From assembly GCF_030296595.1 (NCBI RefSeq), contig NZ_AP027731.1, positions 3,286,001 through 3,350,000 of the forward strand: a stretch of DNA of 64,000 nucleotides, written 5' to 3'. The stretch comes from Naasia aerilata (GTDB lineage Bacteria > Actinomycetota > Actinomycetes > Actinomycetales > Microbacteriaceae). The notes under the pieces are model-generated. The model made no database searches and was not told the DNA's origin. It saw nothing but the letters and a program-made list of their open reading frames with translations. A program made the position numbers and the translations under genes. Shown in pieces: positions 17,087 to 25,555 of the stretch. Position 1 is the stretch's first letter; each line of letters opens with the position of its first letter.

Positions 17087-18565
17087 CTAGCGCTCCGCGG
17101 GCGCCGGGAACTGCTGCACGGGCGGCAGGACCGGGATGGGCGCCGTCGCGGTCGGCTGCCCCGCCAGCCGCTCGAGCGCGAGCAGCTGGGTGACCTCCTC
17201 GCGCGTGAGCAGGCCGGACTCGACCACGAGGTCGGCGACGTCCCGGTGCCCGGCCAGAGCCTGCTTCGCCAGGGCGGCCGCGGCGGCGTAGCCGATGTAC
17301 GGGGTGAGTGCCGTCACGATGCCGACCGAGGCGCCCACCATCTGGCTGAGGCGCCGCTCGTTGGCGGTGATCCCGTCCACGCAGTTCACCCGCAGAGTGC
17401 GGCAGCCGTTCTCCAGCCAGGTGAGGCTCTGCAGCAGCGAGTGGGCGATGATCGGCTCGAACGCGTTGAGCTGCAGCTGCCCCGCCTCCGCGGCCATCGT
17501 GACGGTGACGTCGGCGCCCGCGATCGAGAACGCGATCTGGTTGACGACCTCCGGGATGACCGGGTTCACCTTGCCCGGCATGATGGACGACCCGGCCTGG
17601 CGCGGCGGCAGGTTGATCTCGCCGAAGCCCGCCTGGGGCCCGGATGACAGCAGCCGGAGGTCGTTGCAGATCTTGGAGAGCTTGATCGCCGACCGCTTGA
17701 GCGTGCCCGAGAGGGACATGAAGACGCCCGCGTCGGAGGTGGCCTCGACGAGGTCCTGGGCGGTGACGTGGTCGAATCCCGTGATGGCGCGCAGGTGCCG
17801 GTTCACGGCGGGCGCGTAGCCGGGGTCGGCGGTGATCCCGGTGCCGATGGCCGTCGCGCCGAGGTTGTGCTCGTAGAGCAGCGGCGTCGTCTCCCTCAGG
17901 CGGGAGTGGTCCTCCCCCAGCGTGACCGCGAAGCTCCGGAACTCCTGGCCGAGCGTCATCGGCACCGCATCCTGCAGCTGGGTGCGCCCGACCTTGAGGA
18001 TGTGCGCGAACTCCTGCCCCTTGTAGGCGAAGGAGAGGCGCAGGCGGTCGAGCTCGTCGAGCAGCGCGTCGACGCCCATGCAGAGCGCGACCTTGAGCGC
18101 CGTCGGATAGACGTCGTTGGTCGACTGGCTGCGATTGACGTCGTCGATCGGGTGCAGGAACGCGTAGTCGCCCTTCGGGCGTCCCGCGAGCTCCAGTGCC
18201 CGGTTGGCGATGACCTCGTTGGCGTTCATGTTGGTGCTGGTGCCCGCGCCGCCCTGCACGACGCCGACGACGAACTGCTCGTCGAGCAGCCCGGCTCGCA
18301 CGTCCGCGCAGGCGGCATCGATGAGCTCGGCCTTGTCGGCCGGCAGCACGCCGAGCTCCGCGTTGGCTCGGGCCGCCGCCTGCTTCACGGCGCCGAGGGC
18401 GTGGACGAAGTTCGGATACACCGAGATCGGCCGCCGCGAGATGGGGAAGTTCTCCAGAGCTCGGGCGGTGTGGATTCCCCAGTACGCGTCTGCGGGGACC
18501 TGCACCGATCCGACCGAGTCGGTCTCGGTGCGCATCGGGATGGGGTCGAGGGCGTCGCTGTCCAC
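17087..18565 (-). CDS. aspA: Aspartate ammonia-lyase
   Basis: 492 residues of the class II fumarase/aspartase superfamily, interconverting aspartate with fumarate and ammonia. The signature loop GSSIMPGKVNPVIPEVVNQ is near residue 328, and GGAGTSTNMNANEVIANRA and HPIDDVNRSQSTNDVYPT are the other active-site regions; these fit aspartase better than fumarase C. The C-terminal 25 residues are Pro-rich and extra. The GTG at 18565 is preferred over the internal ATG at 18535 because TAGGGT lies seven bases before it. Confidence 0.88.
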   Translation of the reverse strand: MDSDALDPIPMRTETDSVGSVQVPADAYWGIHTARALENFPISRRPISVYPNFVHALGAVKQAAARANAELGVLPADKAELIDAACADVRAGLLDEQFVVGVVQGGAGTSTNMNANEVIANRALELAGRPKGDYAFLHPIDDVNRSQSTNDVYPTALKVALCMGVDALLDELDRLRLSFAYKGQEFAHILKVGRTQLQDAVPMTLGQEFRSFAVTLGEDHSRLRETTPLLYEHNLGATAIGTGITADPGYAPAVNRHLRAITGFDHVTAQDLVEATSDAGVFMSLSGTLKRSAIKLSKICNDLRLLSSGPQAGFGEINLPPRQAGSSIMPGKVNPVIPEVVNQIAFSIAGADVTVTMAAEAGQLQLNAFEPIIAHSLLQSLTWLENGCRTLRVNCVDGITANERRLSQMVGASVGIVTALTPYIGYAAAAALAKQALAGHRDVADLVVESGLLTREEVTQLLALERLAGQPTATAPIPVLPPVQQFPAPAER

Positions 18566-18572
18566 GGAGCCG

Positions 18573-18578
18573 ACCCTA
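18573..18578 (-). promoter_or_regulatory. -10 box of aspA
   Basis: TAGGGT on the minus strand, seven bases before the GTG at 18565; it decides the start. Confidence 0.5.
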
Positions 18579-18645
18579 CCGCCGGGCGCCGACGCGCGCC
18601 GATCCGCCCTGCCGACGGGTGGGTCCGGGACCACGCCCCCTCTCC

Positions 18646-19551
18646 TCAGAAGCGCAGGACGACCTTGCCGCGCAGGTGACGGCCCTCGAAGTGCTCGTAG
18701 GCCGCGACGACATCCTCGACGGGGAACACGCGGTCGATCGGGAGCACCACCTCCCCCGCCGCCACGAGGGACGCGACGCGCGCGAGGTCCGCCGAGTCGG
18801 CCGGGCCGGACGGGAGGGCAGCGGTGCCGAGCTCCTCGGCGGCCGGGCGGTCTGCGAGGGTCACGATGCGCGAGGGCGCCACGCCGAGCGCCAGGCCGGC
18901 CTCGATGGTCTCGCGGCCGTGCAGGTCGAGGACGGCCGTGACCGGCCCCGGCGCAGCCCGGCGGACGCGCTCCGCGAGCTCGGGACCGTACGGCACGCGG
19001 AGCACGCCGACCGACTCCAGGAAGTCGGCGTTCCGGTCGCCGGCCGTGCCGAGGACGGTCGCGCCCGCGAGTCGCGCGAGCTGCACGACCACCGATCCCA
19101 CTCCGCCTGCGGCGGCGCTCACCAGCACCGTGTCGGCGGGGCCGATCCCGGCGAAGCGCACCAGCTCGGCGGCGGTCCGCCCCGCCACGTCGAGCCCTCC
19201 CGCCACCTCCACCGGGAGTGCCGCCGGTCTCGCCACGATCTCCTCGGGCTTCACCCGTACGGCGTCGGCCTGGGAGCGGAAGTACGCCCTGCCGAGCACG
19301 GGCTGGCCGGCCGAGAACCCGGTCGCTCCCTCGCCGAGCTCCTCGACGACGCCGGCGAACTCGCTGCCGTTGCCCGCCGGGAAGCGGACGTCGCCCTCGC
19401 GGCCCTCCCGGCGCTTCGTGTCGTACACGTTGAGCCCGGCCGCCTCCACCCGCACGCGGATGCGACCAGCAGGCGTGGCGACGTCGTCGACCGGCTCGTA
19501 GGCCAGGACGGACGGCCCGCCGAAGCGGGAGAACCGGACGGCCCGGACCAT
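18646..19551 (-). CDS. Zinc-free NADP-dependent alcohol dehydrogenase/quinone oxidoreductase
   Basis: 301 residues of the medium-chain reductase family without zinc ligands. VEAAGLNVYDTKRREG and GNGSEFAGVVEELG form the catalytic domain, and VLVSAAAGGVGSVVVQLA is the NADPH-binding turn. It probably reduces quinones or alpha,beta-unsaturated carbonyls. It follows the 92-residue membrane protein after four bases and so is likely the last gene of the phosphate transporter operon, although no functional link is evident. Confidence 0.87.
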   Translation of the reverse strand: MVRAVRFSRFGGPSVLAYEPVDDVATPAGRIRVRVEAAGLNVYDTKRREGREGDVRFPAGNGSEFAGVVEELGEGATGFSAGQPVLGRAYFRSQADAVRVKPEEIVARPAALPVEVAGGLDVAGRTAAELVRFAGIGPADTVLVSAAAGGVGSVVVQLARLAGATVLGTAGDRNADFLESVGVLRVPYGPELAERVRRAAPGPVTAVLDLHGRETIEAGLALGVAPSRIVTLADRPAAEELGTAALPSGPADSADLARVASLVAAGEVVLPIDRVFPVEDVVAAYEHFEGRHLRGKVVLRF

Positions 19552-19555
19552 CCGC

Positions 19556-19834
19556 TCAGCCTCGGTGGAAGAAGGGGACGATCAGGTAGACGCCGTACAG
19601 GACGACGAGCGAGCCCAGGGTGAAGCAGGCGATGCCGCCGATCGTCGCCATGGCCGGCCGTGTCGCCGCGGCCACGTCGTCGGTCTCGTCGTCGCGCGCG
19701 GGGGCGACCGCGGCGGACCCGGCGGGCGGGACGGCGAGCAGCTTGATGCCTGTCGCGATCAGGGTGACCGTCACTGCCGCGCCGACGATGGAGGCGACGG
19801 CGACGACGACCAGGGCGAGCCAGTCGATGTTCAC
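19556..19834 (-). CDS. Small two-helix membrane protein
   Basis: 92 residues with a hydrophobic segment at each end (about 5-35 and 62-88) joined by an acidic loop. The GTG start overlaps the stop of the phosphate transporter gene (GTGA), so it is translated with it. Small membrane proteins in this position occur in other actinobacterial pit operons and may be accessory subunits, but I recognise no family. Confidence 0.75.
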   Translation of the reverse strand: MNIDWLALVVVAVASIVGAAVTVTLIATGIKLLAVPPAGSAAVAPARDDETDDVAAATRPAMATIGGIACFTLGSLVVLYGVYLIVPFFHRG

Positions 19835-21015
19835 GCGGTCTGGCTCCTCGGCTTCTTCTTCGGCTTGACCTTCTTGATCTTGACGATCTGGCCCGCCGCG
19901 TTGACCTCCTTCTCAAGGCTTGCGCTGTCGACGCGGTCGTTGCGGGAGAGCACGAAGATGGCGGTGATGAAGGCGACGCCGAGGATCGCGTCGATGATGA
20001 TGCCCACGGGGCCGAGGGAGGCGAGGAGGGCCGCGACCGCGCCGACGATGGCGGCGGCCGGCAGTGTGAACAGCCAGCCGACGACGATGCGGCGCGCGGT
20101 CGACCACCGCACGGAGGAGCCCCGCCGGCCGAGGCCCGAGCCGATCACGGAGCCGGACGCGACGTGCGTCGTCGAGAGCGCGAAGCCGAGGTGCGAGGAC
20201 GCGAGGATCGTCGCGGCGGTGCTGACCTCCGCGGCGAAGCCCTGAGCCGGCTTCACGGCGGTGAGGCCGGTGCCCATGGTCCGGATGATCCGCCATCCGC
20301 CGGAGTACGTGCCGATCGCGATCGCGAGGGCGCAGGCGCCGATCACCCAGAACTCGGGCGAGGACCCCGGCGCCTGGAGACCGGCGGCGATGAGGGCGAG
20401 CGTGATGACGCCCATGGTCTTCTGCGCATCGTTCGTGCCGTGGGCGAGGGCGACGAGGGAGGAGGAGAAGACCTGGCCGTAGCGGAAGACACCGCGCCCG
20501 TCCGGACGACCGTCATAGCGCCGCGTGATGGCGTACGCGATGCGCGTCGCGGTGAAGGCGGTGAGGCCGGCGATCGCGGGGGCGAAGAGTGCCGGCAGCA
20601 GGACCTTCGAGACGACGACGCCGAAGTCCACGGCCTGGAGGCCCGCACCGACGATCGCCGCGCCGATGAGCCCGCCGAACAGAGCGTGGCTCGAGGAGGA
20701 CGGCAGGCCGAAGAACCAGGTGACGAGATTCCAGACGATGGCGCCGATGAGGCCCGCGAAGATGAACTCCGGCGTGATCTGGACGCCGCCGCTGCCCTCG
20801 CGGATGATGCCGCCCGAGATGGTCTTGGCGACCTCGGTCGAGAGGAACGCGCCGACCAGGTTGAGGACCGCGGCGAGGCCGACGGCGACCTTTGGCTTGA
20901 GCGCCCCGGTGGCGATCGGCGTGGCCATGGCGTTCGCCGTGTCGTGGAAGCCGTTCGTGAAGTCGAAGAACAGCGCCAGAGCGATGACGAGGACGAGGAT
21001 GAAGGTCAGGTCCAC
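19831..21015 (-). CDS. pit: Low-affinity inorganic phosphate transporter, PiT family
   Basis: 394 residues with ten or more membrane segments. Both inverted PiT signatures are present: FTNGFHDTANAMATPIATG near residue 20 and VALAHGTNDAQKTMGVI near 215, along with FGLPSSSSHALFGGLIG. It imports phosphate, often as a metal-phosphate complex, driven by protons. The C-terminus is a very basic KIKKVKPKKKPRS tail. The GTG at 21015 begins the first membrane segment. A small membrane protein and an oxidoreductase follow in the operon. Confidence 0.93.
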   Translation of the reverse strand: MDLTFILVLVIALALFFDFTNGFHDTANAMATPIATGALKPKVAVGLAAVLNLVGAFLSTEVAKTISGGIIREGSGGVQITPEFIFAGLIGAIVWNLVTWFFGLPSSSSHALFGGLIGAAIVGAGLQAVDFGVVVSKVLLPALFAPAIAGLTAFTATRIAYAITRRYDGRPDGRGVFRYGQVFSSSLVALAHGTNDAQKTMGVITLALIAAGLQAPGSSPEFWVIGACALAIAIGTYSGGWRIIRTMGTGLTAVKPAQGFAAEVSTAATILASSHLGFALSTTHVASGSVIGSGLGRRGSSVRWSTARRIVVGWLFTLPAAAIVGAVAALLASLGPVGIIIDAILGVAFITAIFVLSRNDRVDSASLEKEVNAAGQIVKIKKVKPKKKPRSQTA

Positions 21016-21120
21016 GGTGCAGACCCGTCCTGTGCGTCGTCGATCCCGGTGGGCACGGCTCGACTCTAGCGGTACTTCACCCGGCCGTCCCTCCCCCTGT
21101 TCGCGGCGGAACGGCCGGCG

Positions 21121-21126
21121 TACGGT
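21121..21126 (+). promoter_or_regulatory. -10 box of the 46-residue protein gene
   Basis: TACGGT six bases before the ATG at 21133. Confidence 0.4.
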
Positions 21127-21132
21127 CGCTGC

Positions 21133-21273
21133 ATGGACGAGCAGCGAACCGGCGGAGAGCCGGACGAGAACGAGCAGACGACCCCGTCGCACGAGCAGCA
21201 GGTCGAGGAGCAGGCCCAGGCGGAGAGCGAGAACGGGTACAACGACCCCATCGGCGGCCTGCCTATCGCCTGA
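21133..21273 (+). CDS. Small acidic hypothetical protein, 46 residues
   Basis: A short frame from ATG at 21133 to TGA at 21271-21273 rich in Glu and Gln (HEQQVEEQAQAESENGYN), ending DPIGGLPIA. The leaderless -10 box six bases upstream and the composition, similar to other small acidic proteins in this window, support it. It has no recognisable domain. Confidence 0.55.
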   Translation: MDEQRTGGEPDENEQTTPSHEQQVEEQAQAESENGYNDPIGGLPIA

Positions 21274-21337
21274 CCCTCAGGGCGCGCACAGCCTGCCCCG
21301 GGGCTCCCGGGATAGCGTCGGGAGCAGGAGGTGGAGG

Positions 21338-21739
21338 GTGGAACTTGGGGCACTCGCCCTCCGCTATGTGCCGTTCCTCGCGATGCTCGCCGTCGCGACG
21401 ATCGTGATCCTCGACGCGCGCGTCCGCGTCAAGCGTCCCGGCCGAGCCCGGTGGAGCGCGCCGGTCCAGCTGCTGCTGGCCCTCGCGATGCTCGTGCTCG
21501 CCACCGTGGCGATCATCGTCTCGCCCGAGGTGGGGCTGCTCGATGCGGCGGGGCGCTCCGCGACGACCCTCACGGGGACGCTGTTCGCCTTCGCGGGGAC
21601 CGGGGCGGTCGCCCTGCTCACCCTCGTCTGCGGGCTCGCCTGGCCGGCCAGCCCCCATCCACGACGCGGGCTGACCGTGTGGGCGCTGCTCGTCGATGCT
21701 CTCGCGGTCGCGATGACCGCCCTCCAGGCCGTCGGCTGA
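21338..21739 (+). CDS. Hypothetical four-helix membrane protein
   Basis: 133 residues with four hydrophobic segments (about 8-26, 38-58, 74-97 and 108-130). The GTG at 21338 is preceded by AGGAGGTGG and, further up, TAGCGT at 21313-21318, so this gene has a short leader with a ribosome binding site. I recognise no family. Confidence 0.7.
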   Translation: MELGALALRYVPFLAMLAVATIVILDARVRVKRPGRARWSAPVQLLLALAMLVLATVAIIVSPEVGLLDAAGRSATTLTGTLFAFAGTGAVALLTLVCGLAWPASPHPRRGLTVWALLVDALAVAMTALQAVG

Positions 21740-21834
21740 GGCACGGCTTCGCCGCCCGCGCAGCCTCCCCTGCCCGAGTCCCCGCCCTGCTGTCAACCGT
21801 GCAGGGCCGCGAGCCCCAGAAGGACCGCCGCGCG

Positions 21835-21840
21835 TAGGCT
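21835..21840 (+). promoter_or_regulatory. -10 box of the 53-residue protein and maltokinase operon
   Basis: TAGGCT six bases before the ATG at 21847. It probably drives the small acidic protein, maltokinase and oligopeptidase B genes together. Confidence 0.5.
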
Positions 21841-21846
21841 CCTGAC

Positions 21847-22008
21847 ATGGACACCATCGGCGACGCCGGGCGGAACGGCGACGAGGACATCTCCCCCGAA
21901 GACCAGACCGACCGGCCTGACAACACGGTCAACGAGGAGCTCGAGGAGCACGACCTCCCGCCCCTCCCGACGGGCACCGCGCCCGACGGCCCCGCCCCCG
22001 CCGCCTGA
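21847..22008 (+). CDS. Small acidic hypothetical protein, 53 residues
   Basis: ATG at 21847 to TGA at 22006-22008. The product is very acidic (NEELEEHDLPPLPTGTAPDG near the end) and probably disordered. A leaderless -10 box lies six bases upstream and the maltokinase gene starts 9 bases after its stop, so it leads that operon. No known family. Confidence 0.6.
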   Translation: MDTIGDAGRNGDEDISPEDQTDRPDNTVNEELEEHDLPPLPTGTAPDGPAPAA

Positions 22009-22016
22009 GCCGCCCG

Positions 22017-23353
22017 ATGGCGCAGGACACTCCCCTGGACCCTGAGCTCACCGAGTGGATCGCGCGCCAGCGCTGGTTCAGCGGCAAGGGCGGCACCCCC
22101 GACCTGCATGAGATCGGCCGCTGGTCGGTCGGCACCGGGGAGGCGGGCGTCGAGGCGGACGTCCTCCTCGTCGAGGATCGGACCGGAGGAACCCTGTACC
22201 AGGTGCCGGTCGTCACCCGGACGGCGCCGGTCGCGGACCGGTCCCCCTCGACGGCGGGCACCGCTACGACGGACCGCACGACCCCGCCTTCGTGCGCGGG
22301 CTGTTCGAGCTGGTCACCGCGGGCGGCGAGACGGGAGGCCACGGCGCACGCGCGACCGGCGAGCCGGCCGTGTCCGGCGTCGGCGGCTATCGATCCTCCC
22401 GCGTGCTGAGCGGCGAGCAGTCCAACACGTCGATCATCGTGGACACCGACGGCGGCGACGGCGCCGCGACGGTCATCGTGAAGGTGTTCCGGGCGCTGCA
22501 CCCCGGAGACAACCCCGACGTCGTGCTGCAGACCGCGATCGCGGGCGCCGGCTCCGACCGAGTGCCCCGCTCGATCGGCGCCGTGCGCGGGACGTGGAAC
22601 GACGGCGCGACCGGGCATCTCGCCTTCGCGCAGGAGTTCCTGCCCGGCACCCAGGACGCGTGGCGCGTGGCCACCGCGGCCGTCGACGCCGGCGAGGACT
22701 TCACCGAGCGCGCCCGGCTGCTCGGCGAGGCCACGGCGGAGGTGCACGAGGTGCTCGCCCGGTCGCTCGAGACCGCGGCGCCGGACGACGAGCGTCGCGC
22801 CGCGCTGCTCACGAGCATGCGATCGCGGCTGGCCGCCGCCACCGAGGTCGTGGACGGGCTCGCGGACCGGGCCGACGCAATCGACGCCGTGTTCACGGCG
22901 GCCGCCGAGGAGTCGTGGCCGCGCCTGCAGCGCGTACACGGCGACTACCACCTCGGCCAGGTCCTCCTCGTGCCCGACCGCGGCTGGGTCCTGCTCGACT
23001 TCGAGGGAGAGCCGCTGCGGCCGATGGACGAGCGTTCGCAGCCCGACCTCGCCCTCCGGGACGTCGCGGGCATGCTCCGCTCCTTCGACTACGCGGCCGG
23101 AGCCTCCCGCGCCGGGAACCCGGGAGTCGAGCACGCGGCCGCGACCGAGGAGTGGGCGCGCGCGGCCCGCGCCGCCTTCCTCGAGGGCTACGAGACCCGC
23201 ATCGGGCATCCGCTCGCCGAGCAAGGGCGGCTCCTGGCCGCGCTCGAGCTCGACAAGGCCCTCTACGAGGCGGTCTACGAGGCCCGCAACCGACCGGACT
23301 GGCTGCCGATCCCGGCCGCGGCGATCGACCGGCTGGTCGGCGGCGCCGCATGA
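22017..23353 (+). CDS. mak: Maltokinase (one frameshift)
   Basis: Maltokinase uses ATP to make maltose 1-phosphate, the substrate of the GlgE glucan-building pathway. The N-cap domain begins WIARQRWFSGKG. The kinase core has HGDYHLGQVLLVPDRGWVLL and DFEGEPLRPMDERS with DVAGMLRSFDYAA, all characteristic. The frame breaks in a C5 run at 22243-22247; one added C reads through DGGHRYDGPHDPAFVRGLFEL and restores about 445 residues. No treS, glgE or glgB is in the window, so its partners must lie elsewhere. The stop overlaps the next start (ATGA). Confidence 0.85.
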
Positions 23354-25472
23354 GCACCCCGCCGGTCGCGAAGCGCGTCCCCACCACGCGGGAGCACCAC
23401 GGCGACGTCGTCACCGACCCGTACGAGTGGCTGCGCGCGAAGGAGGACCCCGAGGTCCTCGCCCATCTCGAAGCCGAGAACGCCTACACCGAGGATCAGC
23501 TGAGCTCGCTCGAGCCGCTGCGCACGCGCATCTTCGACGAGATCTCCTCGCGCATCCAGCAGACCGACCTGTCCGTGCCGCTGCGCGAGGGTGCGTGGTG
23601 GTACTACACGCGGAGCGTCGAGGGGAAGCAGTACGGCATCTCCTGCCGGGCGCCCATCGCGGACGCGGAGGACTGGGATCCCCCGGTGCTCGAGCCGGGC
23701 ACCCCCGTGGAGGGCGAGCAGGTGCTGCTCGACTCGAACGTCGAGGCGGAGGGGCACGACTTCTTCTCCCTCGGCACCTTCGATGTGTCCGCCGACGGCC
23801 GCCTGCTCGCCTACGCCACCGATGTGGTCGGCGACGAGCGCTACACGCTACGCATCCGGGACCTCGAGACGGGCGTCGACCGTCCGGACGAGGTCCGCGG
23901 CACGGCGCCGGGCGCGGTCCTGTCGCCCGACGGAGCCCACGTCTTCTACACGACGGTCGACGAGTCCTGGCGGCCGGACACCGTCTGGCGCCACAGCATC
24001 GGCGGCGACTCCGAGGATGTCGTGGTGTTCCGGGAGCCGGACGAGCGGTTCTGGGTCGGGATCGGGATCAGCCGTTCGCGCCGCTACCTGACGCTCGAGC
24101 TCGACTCGAAGATCACGAGCGAGGTGTGGCTGCTGCCCGCCGACGACCCGACCGGGGAGTTCCGCGTCGTGTGGCCGCGGCGGGAGGGCGTCGAGTACTC
24201 CGTCTCGCACGCGGTGCTCGGCGGCGACGACCGCCTCCTCATCCTGCACAACGACGGCGCGACCAACTTCGAGCTGGTCTCGGTGGCGGCCGCCGATCCG
24301 CAAGGGCCGCGCGAGGTCGTCCTGCCCGCCGACCCGGAGACCCGCCTCGAGGGCGTCAGCTCGTTCGCCGGCCACGTCGCCGTCGCGTTCCGCCGCCGAG
24401 GACTCGCCCGCGTCGGCCTCCTGGCGCTGCCCGGCCTCACCGCACCTGACTCCGAGAACCCCGGTCCGCTGCGCGAGCTCCCCTTCGACGAGCCCCTGTT
24501 CACCGCTCATCTCGCGGGCAACCCGGAGTGGGACCAGCCGACCCTCCGGCTCGGCTACGGGTCGTTCGTGACACCCGCCACGGTGTTCGACTACGACGTC
24601 GAGTCGGGGGCGCTGCGGCTGCGGAAGCGCCAGCCGGTGCTCGGCGGATACGACCCGACCGACTACGAGCAGCGCCGGGTCTGGGCGCCCGCCGCCGACG
24701 GCGCGCTCGTCCCCGTCTCCCTCGTCGCACGGCGCGAGGTGTTCGACCGGCCGCCGACCGCCGGGCCGCCGCCCGTCCTCCTCTACGGCTATGGCTCGTA
24801 CGAGGCGAGCATGGACCCGTCGTTCTCCCCTCGCGGCTGTCCCTTCTCGACCGCGGCGTGCTCTACGCCGTCGCGCACGTGCGCGGCGGCGGCGAGCTCG
24901 GCCGGGAGTGGTACGAGCAGGGCCGGCTGCTGACCAAGCGGAACACCTTCACCGACTTCGTCGCCGCGGCGGATCACCTGATCGCGGAGGGCTATGCGAC
25001 TCCGGAGCGGCTCGTCGCCGAGGGCGGCAGCGCGGGCGGGCTGCTGATGGGCGCGGTCGCGAATCTCGCGCCGGACCGGTTCGCGGGCATCCTCGCGAGC
25101 GTGCCGTTCGTGGATCCGCTCACGTCGATCCTCGACCCCAGCCTGCCGCTGACGGTCATCGAGTGGGACGAGTGGGGAAACCCGCTCGCCGATCCCGAGG
25201 TCTACGCGTACATGAAGTCGTACTCGCCCTACGAGAACGTCGCGGAGCATCCGTACCCGCGCATCCTCGCGATGACGAGCCTCAACGACACCCGCGTGCT
25301 GTACGTGGAGCCGGCGAAGTGGGTGGCGCGCCTGCGTGAGGTCGGCGCTCCGGTGCTGCTCAAGACGGAGATGAGCGCGGGGCACGGCGGCGTCAGCGGC
25401 CGCTACTCGGCGTGGCGCGAGCGCGCGTTCGAGCTCGCGTGGATCCTCGACGTCCTCGGGTACGACTCGTAG
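23350..25472 (+). CDS. ptrB: Oligopeptidase B / prolyl oligopeptidase family peptidase (one frameshift)
   Basis: S9A serine peptidase with an N-terminal seven-blade propeller (about 70-420) and a C-terminal alpha/beta-hydrolase domain. The N-terminus REHHGDVVTDPYEWLRAKED is typical; the nucleophile Ser is in EGGSAGGLLMGA, the Asp in SLNDTRV and the His in SAGHGGVSGR. The frame is lost in a C4 run at 24827-24830, before the VAHVRGGGELGREWY stretch; one added base gives about 707 residues, the normal length. It cuts short peptides after Arg or Lys in the cytoplasm. The ATG overlaps the maltokinase stop. Confidence 0.9.
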
Positions 25473-25475
25473 CGG

Positions 25476-25543
25476 AACCGCGGGTGTAACTGCCGTTCCG
25501 CGGGTGTAGCGACACCCGCGGTGTGGCGGTTACACCCGCGGTT
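25476..25543. repeat. Nested double inverted repeat between convergent genes
   Basis: Outer arms AACCGCGGGTGTAAC (25476-25490) and GTTACACCCGCGGTT (25529-25543) pair perfectly. Inside, CCGCGGGTGT (25498-25507) and ACACCCGCGG (25512-25521) form a second hairpin with loop AGCG. The motif CCGCGGGTGTA thus occurs twice direct and twice inverted. It starts three bases after the ptrB stop, so it may act as a two-way terminator. Confidence 0.8.
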
Positions 25544-25555
25544 CGGGTGAGGGCG

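Noticed and set aside
22108..24933. A 941-residue open frame on the plus strand spanning two genes.
   Set aside because: Only its second half is real (oligopeptidase B in frame); the first half is a shadow of maltokinase. The true gene starts at 23350.
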